Positions 53,157 to 62,536 of a stretch of 64,000 nucleotides of DNA are shown piece by piece. Location of the stretch: the NCBI GenBank assembly GCA_964647355.1, contig CAZYGK010000001.1, forward strand, positions 62,001-126,000, read 5' to 3'. Positions within the stretch are counted from its first letter, which is position 1. The number at the start of each line of letters is the position of its first letter. This DNA comes from SZUA-430 sp964647355. GTDB lineage: Bacteria > Pseudomonadota > Alphaproteobacteria > Micropepsales > Micropepsaceae. Under the pieces are notes generated by a model. It did not search any database. It saw only the letters and a list, made by a program, of their open reading frames with translations, and was not told where the DNA came from. Both the position numbers and the translations under genes were made by a program.

Positions 53157-54542
53157 TCAATTGTTGTTTTCGCATTGGATGCTGGAAGTAATCGTACCGG
53201 TCTTGGTTCCTCCGAGCCCGTCGGAAATCGTATACGTCACCGATCCGACGTTGGCGAAGGTCGGACACCCCGCGTTTCGCGTAATCGTCACGGTCGATCC
53301 GTTCGTGCTGGCTGTCCCGTTCGTCGGCTGAGTCACGTTCGTGATCGTCAACTGATCGCCGTCCGGGTCGCTATCGTTATATCGCGGGTCAAAGGTGGAG
53401 GTTGGCTGCGTGCCATTTTCTGTCTGCGGCCACTCAATTGTGTAGTAACCCCACAGAACCGTGGAGTCGTTCACGGTTACCGGAGCGGCATTTGACGTGC
53501 GGATCGTCATGTTGACGGTCGCGGTTGCCGTTTGACCGTCGATATCGGATATCGTGTAGGTGAAGCTGTCGGCGCCCGTTTGCCCCGCGTTGGGCGTGTA
53601 GGTCACCGAGGTTCCGCCGTTGATCGCAACCGTCCCCTTTGTACCGTTCGTCTTGGCTGTGATCGTGATGGCCGTATTGTCGGGATCGTAATCGTTGCTG
53701 CGCGGGTCGAACGTCACGGGCGTGTTGATCAGCGCCGCCCTCGTATCGTTGACGGCCACTGGCGCTTGCGTTCCGTACATGACCGTCATGTTCACGGTCG
53801 CCGTGGCGGTGCCGCCGTCGGCATCGGTAATTGTGTACGTGAAACTGTCGGGGCCGTAGTAGAGAAATGTCGGTTGGTAGATCAGCGATACGCCGCCAGC
53901 CCCAATGGTCAACGTCCCATGCGCGGGCGTCGACTTCGCGGTGATCGTGACCGGGTCGTTACCGGGATCGGTATCGTTGGTTCGCGGGTCGAATGTCTTT
54001 CCGGTGTTGATGGGCGTGGTGACAGTGTCGTTGACCGCAACAGGGTTCAAGTTCGCAAGCGTAACTGTGATCTCGCCCGACGAATCCATCCCCTGACCGT
54101 CGGTGATCGTGTAAGTCAGCTTCTCTGTTGCATTGCGTCCGTATGTTGACGTGTACGTGACGTTGCTGCCGGACACACTGCCCGTGCCGAACTCCCCATT
54201 GGTTACGCTATAAAGTGCGAGCGTGTTGTTGTCGGGGTCGGTGTCGTTCGAGAGCGGACTGACGCTGACCGAGCCGCTGCCCTCGTACATCGTGACGGCG
54301 TCGGGGTTAGCGACCGGCGCGCGGTTGATCGTCGTCGCGGACACCACGTGTTGCGTGCGGTTGCCGGCCGCATCGTAGGTGTACGTGATCTGCCGGCCGT
54401 CGTCGTACCGGACGGAAATCAATCGGCCGAGCGCGTCATAGGTGTAGGCGGTGCCTCCAAAAGCGGGACCTCCAACCAGAACGGCAGCAGCCAACAACAA
54501 CGAGGAACGGAACGCGGTACCGGAGAGGCGGTGCGCACGCAT
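53157..54542 (-). CDS. Secreted protein with YD repeats and tandem Ig-like (cadherin/VCBS-type) domains
   Basis: A 461-residue protein with a signal peptide (MRAHRLSGTAFRSSLLLAAA to FGG), two YD/RHS repeats (YTYDALGRLISVRYDDGRQI, YTYDAAGNRTQH), then four or five tandem Ig-like units. Each unit has the pattern PVAVNDT, FDPRxNDxDPD, ITAK, GT, YTPN, DSFTYTISD, TATVNMT; these Asp-rich DPD motifs bind calcium in cadherin-like folds. The C-terminus ends without an anchor. AAGGGG lies just before the ATG at 54542. It is divergent from the RHS gene pair and likely acts outside the cell, perhaps in adhesion. Confidence 0.85.
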   Translation of the reverse strand: MRAHRLSGTAFRSSLLLAAAVLVGGPAFGGTAYTYDALGRLISVRYDDGRQITYTYDAAGNRTQHVVSATTINRAPVANPDAVTMYEGSGSVSVSPLSNDTDPDNNTLALYSVTNGEFGTGSVSGSNVTYTSTYGRNATEKLTYTITDGQGMDSSGEITVTLANLNPVAVNDTVTTPINTGKTFDPRTNDTDPGNDPVTITAKSTPAHGTLTIGAGGVSLIYQPTFLYYGPDSFTYTITDADGGTATATVNMTVMYGTQAPVAVNDTRAALINTPVTFDPRSNDYDPDNTAITITAKTNGTKGTVAINGGTSVTYTPNAGQTGADSFTYTISDIDGQTATATVNMTIRTSNAAPVTVNDSTVLWGYYTIEWPQTENGTQPTSTFDPRYNDSDPDGDQLTITNVTQPTNGTASTNGSTVTITRNAGCPTFANVGSVTYTISDGLGGTKTGTITSSIQCENNN

Positions 54543-54579
54543 GCGTAACCCCTTCGTTTGCGAGAGCGATCGATGCGCT

Positions 54580-54626
54580 CGGTTGATCCGACTGTGAGAC
54601 TGAAAAAGAAAAGAGTCAATCAACCG
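54580..54626. promoter_or_regulatory. Inverted repeat in the divergent control region
   Basis: CGGTTGAT (54580-54587) and ATCAACCG (54619-54626) form 8-bp arms 31 bases apart, upstream of the Ig-repeat gene. It could be an operator or a leader-mRNA hairpin. The rest of 54543-54850 shows nothing else that I can identify. Confidence 0.35.
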
Positions 54627-54850
54627 CACATGAGGAGCGAGAAGATTTTCGCTCTCTGAGTTGAGTTCCGAATTTCGCTTAGCGCGTGTGGTACATCTTC
54701 GCATCGAAGCGAGTTTGCGATTGACAAAAAATGAAATCGATTCGAACACTCAAAACGTCGGCGCGTTACTCGAGCGTTCGTCGAAGTGATGCCGATGAGT
54801 TCGTTGCGTTCGTTTCCCACCGTTGCATCAGCTTGGAGGAGGCGGCCCGA

Positions 54851-55216
54851 ATGACTTTGCGCGGCACCCATCGCTATCGCGGAATCTTGCAGTTGGCGCT
54901 GATACTTAGCGCAAGCTTGGCGCTCGCGCCGCCGGTGCGCGCCGTCGAGCCCCAAGAGATGTCCTATTGGATATCGATGCGCGGGATCACCGAGGATGCG
55001 CAACCGGCGTTTGTTGTTGCGAGATACGCACCGCAAACAGGTTACACGACGCCGTTCTTAGGCTGCCGCAACCGCACGTATTATCTGAGCGCGACGGACG
55101 CAACGGCCGTGAATGCGGCACGCGCGGCCGGTGAAACCGTCCAAATCCACTGGGGCGCGCCGGGCACGGCCGCTTCGCAATCCGCCGTGATTTGTCTCAT
55201 TCAAGCCGACAAGTAA
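54851..55216 (+). CDS. Small secreted protein upstream of the RHS gene
   Basis: A 121-residue protein with a signal peptide (GILQLALILSASLALAPPVR, then AVEPQE). The mature 90 residues include two Cys (GCRNRTYYL and VICLIQ) likely to form a disulphide. The ATG at 54851 follows GGAGGAGG. It ends 68 bases before the RHS gene on the same strand and is probably its companion. No family recognised. Confidence 0.65.
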   Translation: MTLRGTHRYRGILQLALILSASLALAPPVRAVEPQEMSYWISMRGITEDAQPAFVVARYAPQTGYTTPFLGCRNRTYYLSATDATAVNAARAAGETVQIHWGAPGTAASQSAVICLIQADK

Positions 55217-55284
55217 CGAGGCGTGGGGCCCAGCTCCGCGCCTTTCAGTCTCTGCGTATCAATCGTCCAACGCCAGAGCGACCC

Positions 55285-58200
55285 ATGCAAAACGCACTCA
55301 TCGTCCGGATCGCACTCATCCTCGCGGCTGCCACCGGATTCGCGGGATCTGCCACAGCGCAACAGGCGACACTCCCTTCGGTTACGGTAGGGCGGGCCAG
55401 CCTTGAGACGCCGGCAAGCGCTTATTCGTATTTCAATGGTCTTGGATTGACGAGCCAAGTGCGCGCTTCGAACCCCGACCCCGAGATCACCGATCTTGCG
55501 CGCGCGCTCAAAAACGACCCCGACTTGATCTACGACTGGGTGAGAAACAACGCCGAAATCGAGCTGACCTTCGGCCTCTCGAAGGGGGCACGCGGGGTCG
55601 CGATTGACAAGTCGGGCACGGCCTTCGACCAAGCCCACTTGATGGTGGAATTGCTGCGCGCGTCGAACATCACCGCCAAACACGTGTTCGGCACGATCAC
55701 GTTGACCGGGCAACAGTTTAGCGATTGGACCGGCATATCAGATGCAACGGCGGCGACCCAGATTCTGGGCAACGGCGGCATCCCGGCGACGATCAGCGCG
55801 ACCGGTGCCACGATCAACTCCGTCACGCTGCTGCATGTCTGGGTCAAGGCGACGATCGGCGAGACGGAGTATGTCTTCGATCCGGCCTACAAACCCTACA
55901 CCTTCACGAGCGGCATCGACCTTGGCGCCGCGATGGGCTTCAACGGCAGCACCTTCGTCACCAACGCCCTGTCGGGCTCAACCGGCGACACGACCCCGGG
56001 CTACCCGCGCCTTCGCAACCTCAACGAAGCAAATGTCGCGAGCAACCTCACGACGTATGCGCAAAACCTGCTCACGCATTTGAAGACGAACTTGCCCAAT
56101 GCGCGCATGAGCGACGTGATCGGTGGGCAACGGATCACGCCCTACTACGGCGCGCCGTTGCGGCAAACGTCGCACCCGTATGCAACGACCACCTATGCGA
56201 CGTTTACGAACGACATCCCGAACGCGCTGCGAACGACGCTGCGCATCCGCGGCGGCGGCACGTTGGACGTCACCTATTACGCTGATGAGATCTACGGGAA
56301 AATGCTGACGCTGGAGCGATCCGGCAGCACGCAGATCGCGCTGAAACAGGATGGAGTGGCCGTTACGACAGTCGCGAACGGAACGTTCCTGACCGAATCG
56401 CCGGCGCCGAAGCTGACCTTTGACATCAATCATCCCTATGCGGCGTCCAGCGGCGCCTACATGGACCGGCAGTTGATTCAATCCGCGTTCATCCAGAACG
56501 GGCCCGTCACGATCTTCGCGGGGTGGGGCGATGTCAGCGCCGACTTGTCGGCGCGCCTGGCGCAGAAAATCGGACCCGGCACCGTGGTCACGAAACCCGT
56601 TCGCGAAGTTTGCTGGTACGTCGCGGGCGAACCCGAATGCGACGCACCGATCTCGCAGAGCGTGACAACGAACGACGCCACCGGCGTTAGGGCGGCCACA
56701 GGCTGGCTCGCGCAATTTTCGCGGATGGCCAAGGTCTACACGCGCATGAGCGGTGCGGCCTATCAGCACCACCACACGGTCGGTGTCGTCTCCGCGCTTT
56801 GGACAACCTACAACAACGGCGACCTGGTCAAGACATCGCTGAAGATGAACCTCGAATCCGGGGTTTCGTTCGAAAGCAAGACGAACGACGCGGCCAAGCG
56901 CCAAGCCGGGATCGTTGCGCTCGTCGGCGCCGCGAACGCGCTCGAAGGGTCGATGGTGAACCAGACGACAGGCGGCGGCGATCCGGTTTCGGTGGCGGCC
57001 AAGCTCGACTGGGTGAACCGCACGTCGCTGCCCGCTGACACGGATTGGGTGTACTACGCCGATAGCACGAATTGGACGTCGGTGAAGGCGCAACTGCTCA
57101 CCGACTACAAGCAACAGAAAATCGCCGCCGATCAGGCGGAAGCGTTCATCAACGCCGGCTACGCCGTCGTGATCCCACGCTCTGGCGATCTGGGGCCTGG
57201 GCTCGACAAGGTGATCGTCAACACAGGGCCGCCGGTCGTGACCACACCGGGGCCGGAGCGCGGCTCGGCGCTGATCGCCATCAAGCCGGATGATTCGAGC
57301 CTCGCCTATGTTGTCGTCCGCGACTCGGCGACCGAGAAGGGCGGTGGCGGATCGGTCGATCTCACACCGTCGCGCTTCATCTCATCTGAGCAAAACTTCC
57401 TGCAAGACCTGACCGGCTCACGCGGCCGCGAGCAGACCACGGATGTGCAAACCGGCGAACTGGCCTACACAAGCCCCGTCGATCTGACCGTCGGCAATGG
57501 TTCGTTTCCCTACGCACTCTCGTTTCAACGAACCTACCAGGCTGGTGGCGGCTGGACACACACCTATTCCAGCGGAGTCGACAAGATCGGAAACGGCCTC
57601 CTCGCGTCGGGCGCGCTGTCGCCGCGCGAAGCGGTCGAGATGCTGGCGGCATTCCATGCGCAGCTCTATCTCGCACCGACGTCGCAAGGCTCGGGCCTCG
57701 ACAAACTCAAGCGCCACATCGCCGCCGCAATGGTGCACAAGTGGTGGGCCGAGCGCCTAGAGCTCAATCAACTGATCTTCGCGATTGGGCCGTCGGCGCT
57801 CGCGTTCACGAAGCTCGCGGACGGCACGTGGCAACCGTCGCAGGGCGATGCATCGCAGTTGACGGTGAACACACCCGCCGCCCCTTCAAACGGGACTTGC
57901 GCCGCAACGCCCACATACGTTCTGACGTTCAAGGATCAGTCGAACGCAAACTTCGTTCAATGCGTGTCGTCCAATGGTCTGAACACGGCGACGCTGTTGA
58001 AGACACTGACGTTTCCCTACGGGATGACCGTCACGGTCACCTACGAGTTCTCGACCCTCACAGTGAACCAGGTTACGAACACACTCGGGCGAACGATCAA
58101 CGTCAGCGCCGTCGGCGCGGACACGTGGGTCCAGGACAATTCCACCGCGGGGAATCCGCGCATCGTAAAGTTGCTGAACGGCACATTCTGCACCAGCGCG

Positions 58201-61200
58201 ATGTTGGACTGTTCGTCTTCGTTCACCGGGGCCACAAACCCCGAGGGCCAAACAACGACCTATGTCTACACAACGCCCTCGGGTCCCTACCCGATGCCGC
58301 AGTTCCTCACCGAAGTACGGGTGCCGTCGAACCCGAACACACCTTTTGTGAGTTATGCGTACGATAATCAGTGGCGAACCAAATCCGTCACCGACGCGGC
58401 CGGGCGCGTTTGGAACTACCTCAGCGCGAACGGCCGCCGCGGCGGTGTGACCGACCCGTTGGGCGCGACAGCATTCACGATCTACGACGATGAGGGAAAC
58501 CCCGTGCGCGCGGTTGACGCCCTTGGGCGCGCAATAGCCTATGAGTTCGACGCGCATCGGCGGGTCACGAAGGCAACAGCCCCTGAACTCAATCGCAGCG
58601 AAGTCGTCTACGATGCCAAGCACAATGCGACGAGTGTCACGGAATTTCCGAAGCCCGGCTCCCCCCTGGCGTCGCGGACGACATCGGCGACCTATCACGC
58701 AACATTCAACACGCCGCTGACGGTGACGGACCCCCTCGGGCGTGTGGCCACAATGACCTACAACGCCACGACGGGGCAGCTGCTGACTGTGACGCAGCCG
58801 TCGGTCGGCGGCCAGAGTCCGGTCACGACACTCACCTACAACGCGCGCGGCCAAGTCCTGACCCAGACGGATCCTACCGGCCTCGTCGCGCAGATGAACT
58901 ACAATGCCACGAACGGCAATCTGGAGAGCGTCGTCAATGATCCCGGCAGTTCGCCGCACATTGCCTCGACGACGGTGCTGGCCTACGACGCCACCGGAAA
59001 CGTCACGACCGTCACCGACCCGAACGGCAACGTCCTGACCGCCACTTACGATAAGCTGCGGCGCCTGACCCAAGTGTCCGGCCCGCTCAGCGCGCTCGCG
59101 AAGCGCACTTACAACATCGATGGACTGCTAACGAAGGTCGAGGCGGCCACCGGTGACGCGCAAACGCCGTGGGCGGTGAACAACCTCGTCTACGACGTCG
59201 CCCATCGCCTGAAAAGTTCCTCCGACCCCGACAGTCGCGTCACGAGATTTGAATACGACGCGGTGGGCCGGCGCACCGTGACGATAGACGCCGAACTGCG
59301 CCGCACCCGGCGTGTGTTCGACCTTGCGGGCCAGCTGCTGCAGACGATCCATGCAGACACGACGCCGAAGCAGCAAACCTACCAGGAAATCACGTACTCT
59401 TTGAACGGGTTGCCGCTGACCAAGAAAGACGCGCGCAACAACATCATAACGAACCTCTATGACGGCTTCGACCGCCTATCGCGGCAAACCTATTCGGATG
59501 CCACGTATGAGGAACTCTCCTATGACATCGTGGACAACCTCGTCTCCAAGCTGACGCGTGGCGGACAGCTCATCACGCAAAGTTATGACACGCTCAACCG
59601 GACGGTGACGAAGGTCGTACCGCAACCGGGCGGCGGCCCCGCGGTACAAACGACGTACACCTACGACCTTGCCGGCCGCGCAACGCAGCTTTCCGACACG
59701 AACGGACACACGATCGGATTCACGTTCGACAGCGCGAAACGTGTCACCGCCATCTCTCAGGCCGGACCGGGCATCCCGACCGCCCGCTCCATCTCCTACC
59801 AGTATGATCTCGCGGGCAACCGAACGCGGCTGACCTGGCCTGACAACTACTACGTCACCTATGCCTACGATGCGCTGCATCGGCTGACGATCGCGACAGA
59901 GAACGGCACGTTCGTGCTCGCGAGTTTCACCTACGATCCGCTGTCGCGGCGCACGGGCTCGGCCATGGGCAACGGCACGAGCAACAGTGCTACCTATTCT
60001 ACCGGCTCCGACCTGCTCACGCTGGTCAACGCGTTCGTGGGCTCGAGCGTCACGCACACGTTGACGTTCACGCCCACGCACCGGCTCGCGACTGAGACCG
60101 TGTCAAACGCCGCGTGGGAGTTTGCCCCGGCGACGTACGAGACGACGGCCTATGCGACCGCCAACACGCTGAACCAGTACACCCAGGTCACGAAGGGCGC
60201 GAACCCCGCGGTGACGCTGAGCTACGACGCGAACGGCAACCTGACCGGCGACGGGACCTGGACCTTCGCGTTCGACGCCGAGAACAAGATGACCTCGGCG
60301 AATAAATCCGGCACGGCGGTGAGCTATGCCTATGACCCGCTGCTCCGGCGGGCGGGCAAGACGGTGAACGGCACCACCACGACGTTCCTGCTCGCCGGCG
60401 GGGAGGAGATCGGCGACTATGACGGCGCGGGCGCAATGCTGCGCCGCTTCGTGCCCGCGGACGCCATCGACCGCCCGATTGCGATGATCGAAGGCACCAG
60501 CGGCGGCACGACACGCAAGTGGTTCCACCGCAACCGACTAGGCTCGACGATCGCGACGTCGGACGGTGCCGGCGCGGTCGGCGAGGGGCCGGTGACGTAT
60601 GACGCGTTCGGGAACTCCGCCTCGACGGGCGGCGTGCCGATCAAGTACACGGGGCGAAGGTATGACGCGGAGACGGGGCTCTATTACTACCGGGCGCGGT
60701 ACTACGCGCCCGCGTTGGGGCGGTTCCTGCAGACCGACCCGATTGGCACGTGCGATGACATGAACTTGTATGCGTATGTCGACAATGATCCGGTGAACGC
60801 AACAGATTCGACCGGGTTGAGCAAGGACCAAGTTGAGACATGCGACGCACCCGGTGGATGTGTCACGGTGTACCCGGAGAATTATGTTCCGCCGGACGAC
60901 CCCCGGCGGATGCGCGGAAGCAAGACAGGCTCTACCTACTTCGATTGGGGCCCTGGAGAGTTTTTCAAGCTCGGTGTTCTAATGGGTAACAGTGGGGGCG
61001 GCGGAGAGGGCGAGGGTGAGTCTGAGACTGGGGAGCAGAACAAGGTTGAGAAGGTGACGGTGATTGGGACGCGTTTGTCCAAACTAAAGCTGACAAGTAC
61101 TGCGCTGTTTGTTGTGGGGCCAAAGCCTTACGTTCCGGAGAAATACACCAAATCGAGAGAGGAATGTAAGCCCGAGTGCGAAGCAAAAGATCCCAACTAC

Positions 61201-61422
61201 ATTGATGCTATGCAGGCTGTGGCTGAATCCGAAAGGTCCGCGATCCAAGGGTGGGAAAAGGCAAAGAAGGCATGGCAACGGGGCGACTTGGCAGGCGCTG
61301 CTGACTGGGCTAACAGGGCCGCGTCGGAGCGTCGCAACATAATCATATCCGTCGGCCGCGGCATCAAGGCGCTCGAGCAGTGTATTGAGCGCTGCCGAAA
61401 AGGGGGCAGCGTAGGCGGGTAG
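55285..61422 (+). CDS. Giant RHS-repeat protein with transglutaminase-like head and variable tail
   Basis: A 2045-residue secreted protein. Signal: MQNALIVRIALILAAATGFA. Residues about 40-230 are transglutaminase-like (AFDQAHLMVELLRASNITAK, then LHVWVKATIGETEYVFDPAY), but the usual Cys position in the first motif is Ala/Phe, so the domain is probably inactive. From about 720, RHS/YD repeats run to the RHS core end (YDAETGLYYYRARYYAPALG, RFLQTDPIG, NLYAYVDNDP). After that come about 200 residues of unrelated, charged sequence (KYTKSREECKPECEAKDPNY and on), the typical place of a polymorphic toxin or variable tail. The start 55285 gives the signal directly. Tail activity is unknown. Confidence 0.92.
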   Translation: MQNALIVRIALILAAATGFAGSATAQQATLPSVTVGRASLETPASAYSYFNGLGLTSQVRASNPDPEITDLARALKNDPDLIYDWVRNNAEIELTFGLSKGARGVAIDKSGTAFDQAHLMVELLRASNITAKHVFGTITLTGQQFSDWTGISDATAATQILGNGGIPATISATGATINSVTLLHVWVKATIGETEYVFDPAYKPYTFTSGIDLGAAMGFNGSTFVTNALSGSTGDTTPGYPRLRNLNEANVASNLTTYAQNLLTHLKTNLPNARMSDVIGGQRITPYYGAPLRQTSHPYATTTYATFTNDIPNALRTTLRIRGGGTLDVTYYADEIYGKMLTLERSGSTQIALKQDGVAVTTVANGTFLTESPAPKLTFDINHPYAASSGAYMDRQLIQSAFIQNGPVTIFAGWGDVSADLSARLAQKIGPGTVVTKPVREVCWYVAGEPECDAPISQSVTTNDATGVRAATGWLAQFSRMAKVYTRMSGAAYQHHHTVGVVSALWTTYNNGDLVKTSLKMNLESGVSFESKTNDAAKRQAGIVALVGAANALEGSMVNQTTGGGDPVSVAAKLDWVNRTSLPADTDWVYYADSTNWTSVKAQLLTDYKQQKIAADQAEAFINAGYAVVIPRSGDLGPGLDKVIVNTGPPVVTTPGPERGSALIAIKPDDSSLAYVVVRDSATEKGGGGSVDLTPSRFISSEQNFLQDLTGSRGREQTTDVQTGELAYTSPVDLTVGNGSFPYALSFQRTYQAGGGWTHTYSSGVDKIGNGLLASGALSPREAVEMLAAFHAQLYLAPTSQGSGLDKLKRHIAAAMVHKWWAERLELNQLIFAIGPSALAFTKLADGTWQPSQGDASQLTVNTPAAPSNGTCAATPTYVLTFKDQSNANFVQCVSSNGLNTATLLKTLTFPYGMTVTVTYEFSTLTVNQVTNTLGRTINVSAVGADTWVQDNSTAGNPRIVKLLNGTFCTSAMLDCSSSFTGATNPEGQTTTYVYTTPSGPYPMPQFLTEVRVPSNPNTPFVSYAYDNQWRTKSVTDAAGRVWNYLSANGRRGGVTDPLGATAFTIYDDEGNPVRAVDALGRAIAYEFDAHRRVTKATAPELNRSEVVYDAKHNATSVTEFPKPGSPLASRTTSATYHATFNTPLTVTDPLGRVATMTYNATTGQLLTVTQPSVGGQSPVTTLTYNARGQVLTQTDPTGLVAQMNYNATNGNLESVVNDPGSSPHIASTTVLAYDATGNVTTVTDPNGNVLTATYDKLRRLTQVSGPLSALAKRTYNIDGLLTKVEAATGDAQTPWAVNNLVYDVAHRLKSSSDPDSRVTRFEYDAVGRRTVTIDAELRRTRRVFDLAGQLLQTIHADTTPKQQTYQEITYSLNGLPLTKKDARNNIITNLYDGFDRLSRQTYSDATYEELSYDIVDNLVSKLTRGGQLITQSYDTLNRTVTKVVPQPGGGPAVQTTYTYDLAGRATQLSDTNGHTIGFTFDSAKRVTAISQAGPGIPTARSISYQYDLAGNRTRLTWPDNYYVTYAYDALHRLTIATENGTFVLASFTYDPLSRRTGSAMGNGTSNSATYSTGSDLLTLVNAFVGSSVTHTLTFTPTHRLATETVSNAAWEFAPATYETTAYATANTLNQYTQVTKGANPAVTLSYDANGNLTGDGTWTFAFDAENKMTSANKSGTAVSYAYDPLLRRAGKTVNGTTTTFLLAGGEEIGDYDGAGAMLRRFVPADAIDRPIAMIEGTSGGTTRKWFHRNRLGSTIATSDGAGAVGEGPVTYDAFGNSASTGGVPIKYTGRRYDAETGLYYYRARYYAPALGRFLQTDPIGTCDDMNLYAYVDNDPVNATDSTGLSKDQVETCDAPGGCVTVYPENYVPPDDPRRMRGSKTGSTYFDWGPGEFFKLGVLMGNSGGGGEGEGESETGEQNKVEKVTVIGTRLSKLKLTSTALFVVGPKPYVPEKYTKSREECKPECEAKDPNYIDAMQAVAESERSAIQGWEKAKKAWQRGDLAGAADWANRAASERRNIIISVGRGIKALEQCIERCRKGGSVGG

Positions 61423-61543
61423 TGCGAGGCGCTACAAGGGACGGTGCAACCGTAACCGGCCGTGAACCAAAGTCTCGCGGGCCCTTGGCGCCGTTTGGTA
61501 GTGCCGCTATGATCATCTAGTTGGAGAAGCGCGGAGGTGGGTA

Positions 61544-61849
61544 ATGGAGCTCTTTCTCGTTGTAATGGTGAGCGTTTCTGACCCAGTGATTTGGACGATT
61601 GGTATTGTCAGTGCGGTTCTGTTTCGGCGCAATTGGATTGAATCGCTCCTTATCGCTATGACCGTCGCATCGCTTTATGCGCTCGCTTCCGCATCCATTG
61701 TTGAACGCTACGTAGCTTCGGGGATTAGTCCCTTAATGTGGGCGCTTAGTGGCGCTATCGTTGCAGCGTCAGTCTGGTGCGGTGGCAGAATTGTCGCGCT
61801 CGGAGTGGGGCTAATTGCGGTGACACGTAACAAACGATCCCATCAATAA
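61544..61849 (+). CDS. Small membrane protein behind the RHS gene, possible immunity protein
   Basis: A 101-residue protein with three hydrophobic segments (LFLVVMVSVSDPVIWTIGIV, LLIAMTVASLYALASASI, LMWALSGAIVAASVWCGGRI). GGAGG lies eight bases before the ATG. The base composition is less GC-rich than the RHS repeats, like the RHS tail. Its place right after a variable RHS tail is where immunity genes usually lie; the assignment is positional only. Confidence 0.6.
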   Translation: MELFLVVMVSVSDPVIWTIGIVSAVLFRRNWIESLLIAMTVASLYALASASIVERYVASGISPLMWALSGAIVAASVWCGGRIVALGVGLIAVTRNKRSHQ

Positions 61850-61887
61850 GAACGGATTCGACGGGGCTAAATGCCGATTCTACTCCT

Positions 61888-62001
61888 CGTACTTTGGGCA
61901 CGCACGAGCGAAACGACCGGACGGAACTGCTGATCTTCCTGAAGCCCCGCATCGTCTGCAGTCCGGCGGCGGCTCGCGAGATCACCGGACGCTTGCGATA
62001 A
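61888..62001 (+). pseudogene. Secretin (GspD/PilQ-type) C-terminal relic
   Basis: The plus strand reads RTLGTHERNDRTELLIFLKP, then RIVCSPAAAREITGRLR and stops at 62001. RTELLIFLKPRIV is the characteristic C-terminal strand of secretins. Only about 37 codons remain and no ribosome binding site or upstream domain is present, so it is a relic of a type II secretion or type IV pilus gene. Confidence 0.55.
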
Positions 62002-62436
62002 ATCGAACTCAAGTCGCGGTCAGCTTGTCGCGACTCACGTTCAGCTTTCGCATATCGCCCCCTCGAAAAACGCGGGCAGTCGATTGCGTGACCCGTTCGA
62101 ACTTAATGCTCGCCAATGTCCAAGCTGCCAAGGTAGCAAATTCCAACCGGACGGCCGCGGGCGCACGTTCCATCGAGATCACATCGGATATGCTTGCCTT
62201 CAATCAGCGTCCGCAAGTTCAGGTCCACCTGGCTCACGTTTGAACTCGTTGTCCTCAGGCGCCGCAACACCCTGGAGGCGAACCTCCGTTCCGTTGAGGA
62301 TCACGCCGTCGCCATCTTTCACCGTGGCAATTCCTTGCATGACCACAACAACGGGAAATGGCTTTGCGCTGGCGGTTGCCAGTAGCAACGACAAAGGCAT
62401 GAGCAAGAGCAAGAGAGTGAACAGAAACCTATGCAT
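62002..62436 (-). pseudogene. Broken staphylococcal-nuclease-like (SNase) gene
   Basis: From the ATG at 62436: a signal-like start (MHRFLFTLLLLLMPLSLLLA), then ATVKDGDGVILNGTEVRLQG and VAAPEDNEFKREPGGPE, which is the SNase beta-barrel opening. A small deletion near 62240 shifts the frame. It resumes as LNLRTLIEGKHIRCDLDGT, ARGRPVGICYLGSLDIGEH, then meets an in-frame TAA and continues VRTGHAIDCPRFSRGRYAKA. A frameshift plus a stop make it a pseudogene. The 3' end meets the secretin relic. Confidence 0.85.
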
Positions 62437-62536
62437 GCCAATGCGCCGCATCCACCAGGTATGAATGATCATCACGCGCTTTGCAGAACGATCCTGCAGC
62501 GCTTAGACTCGCACACCATGAATGCGAGAGGGTCCG

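Noticed and set aside
55978..57114. A 378-codon minus-strand frame inside the RHS gene
   Set aside because: Shadow frame of the RHS gene in GC-rich DNA; Arg- and Val-rich without domain signature.
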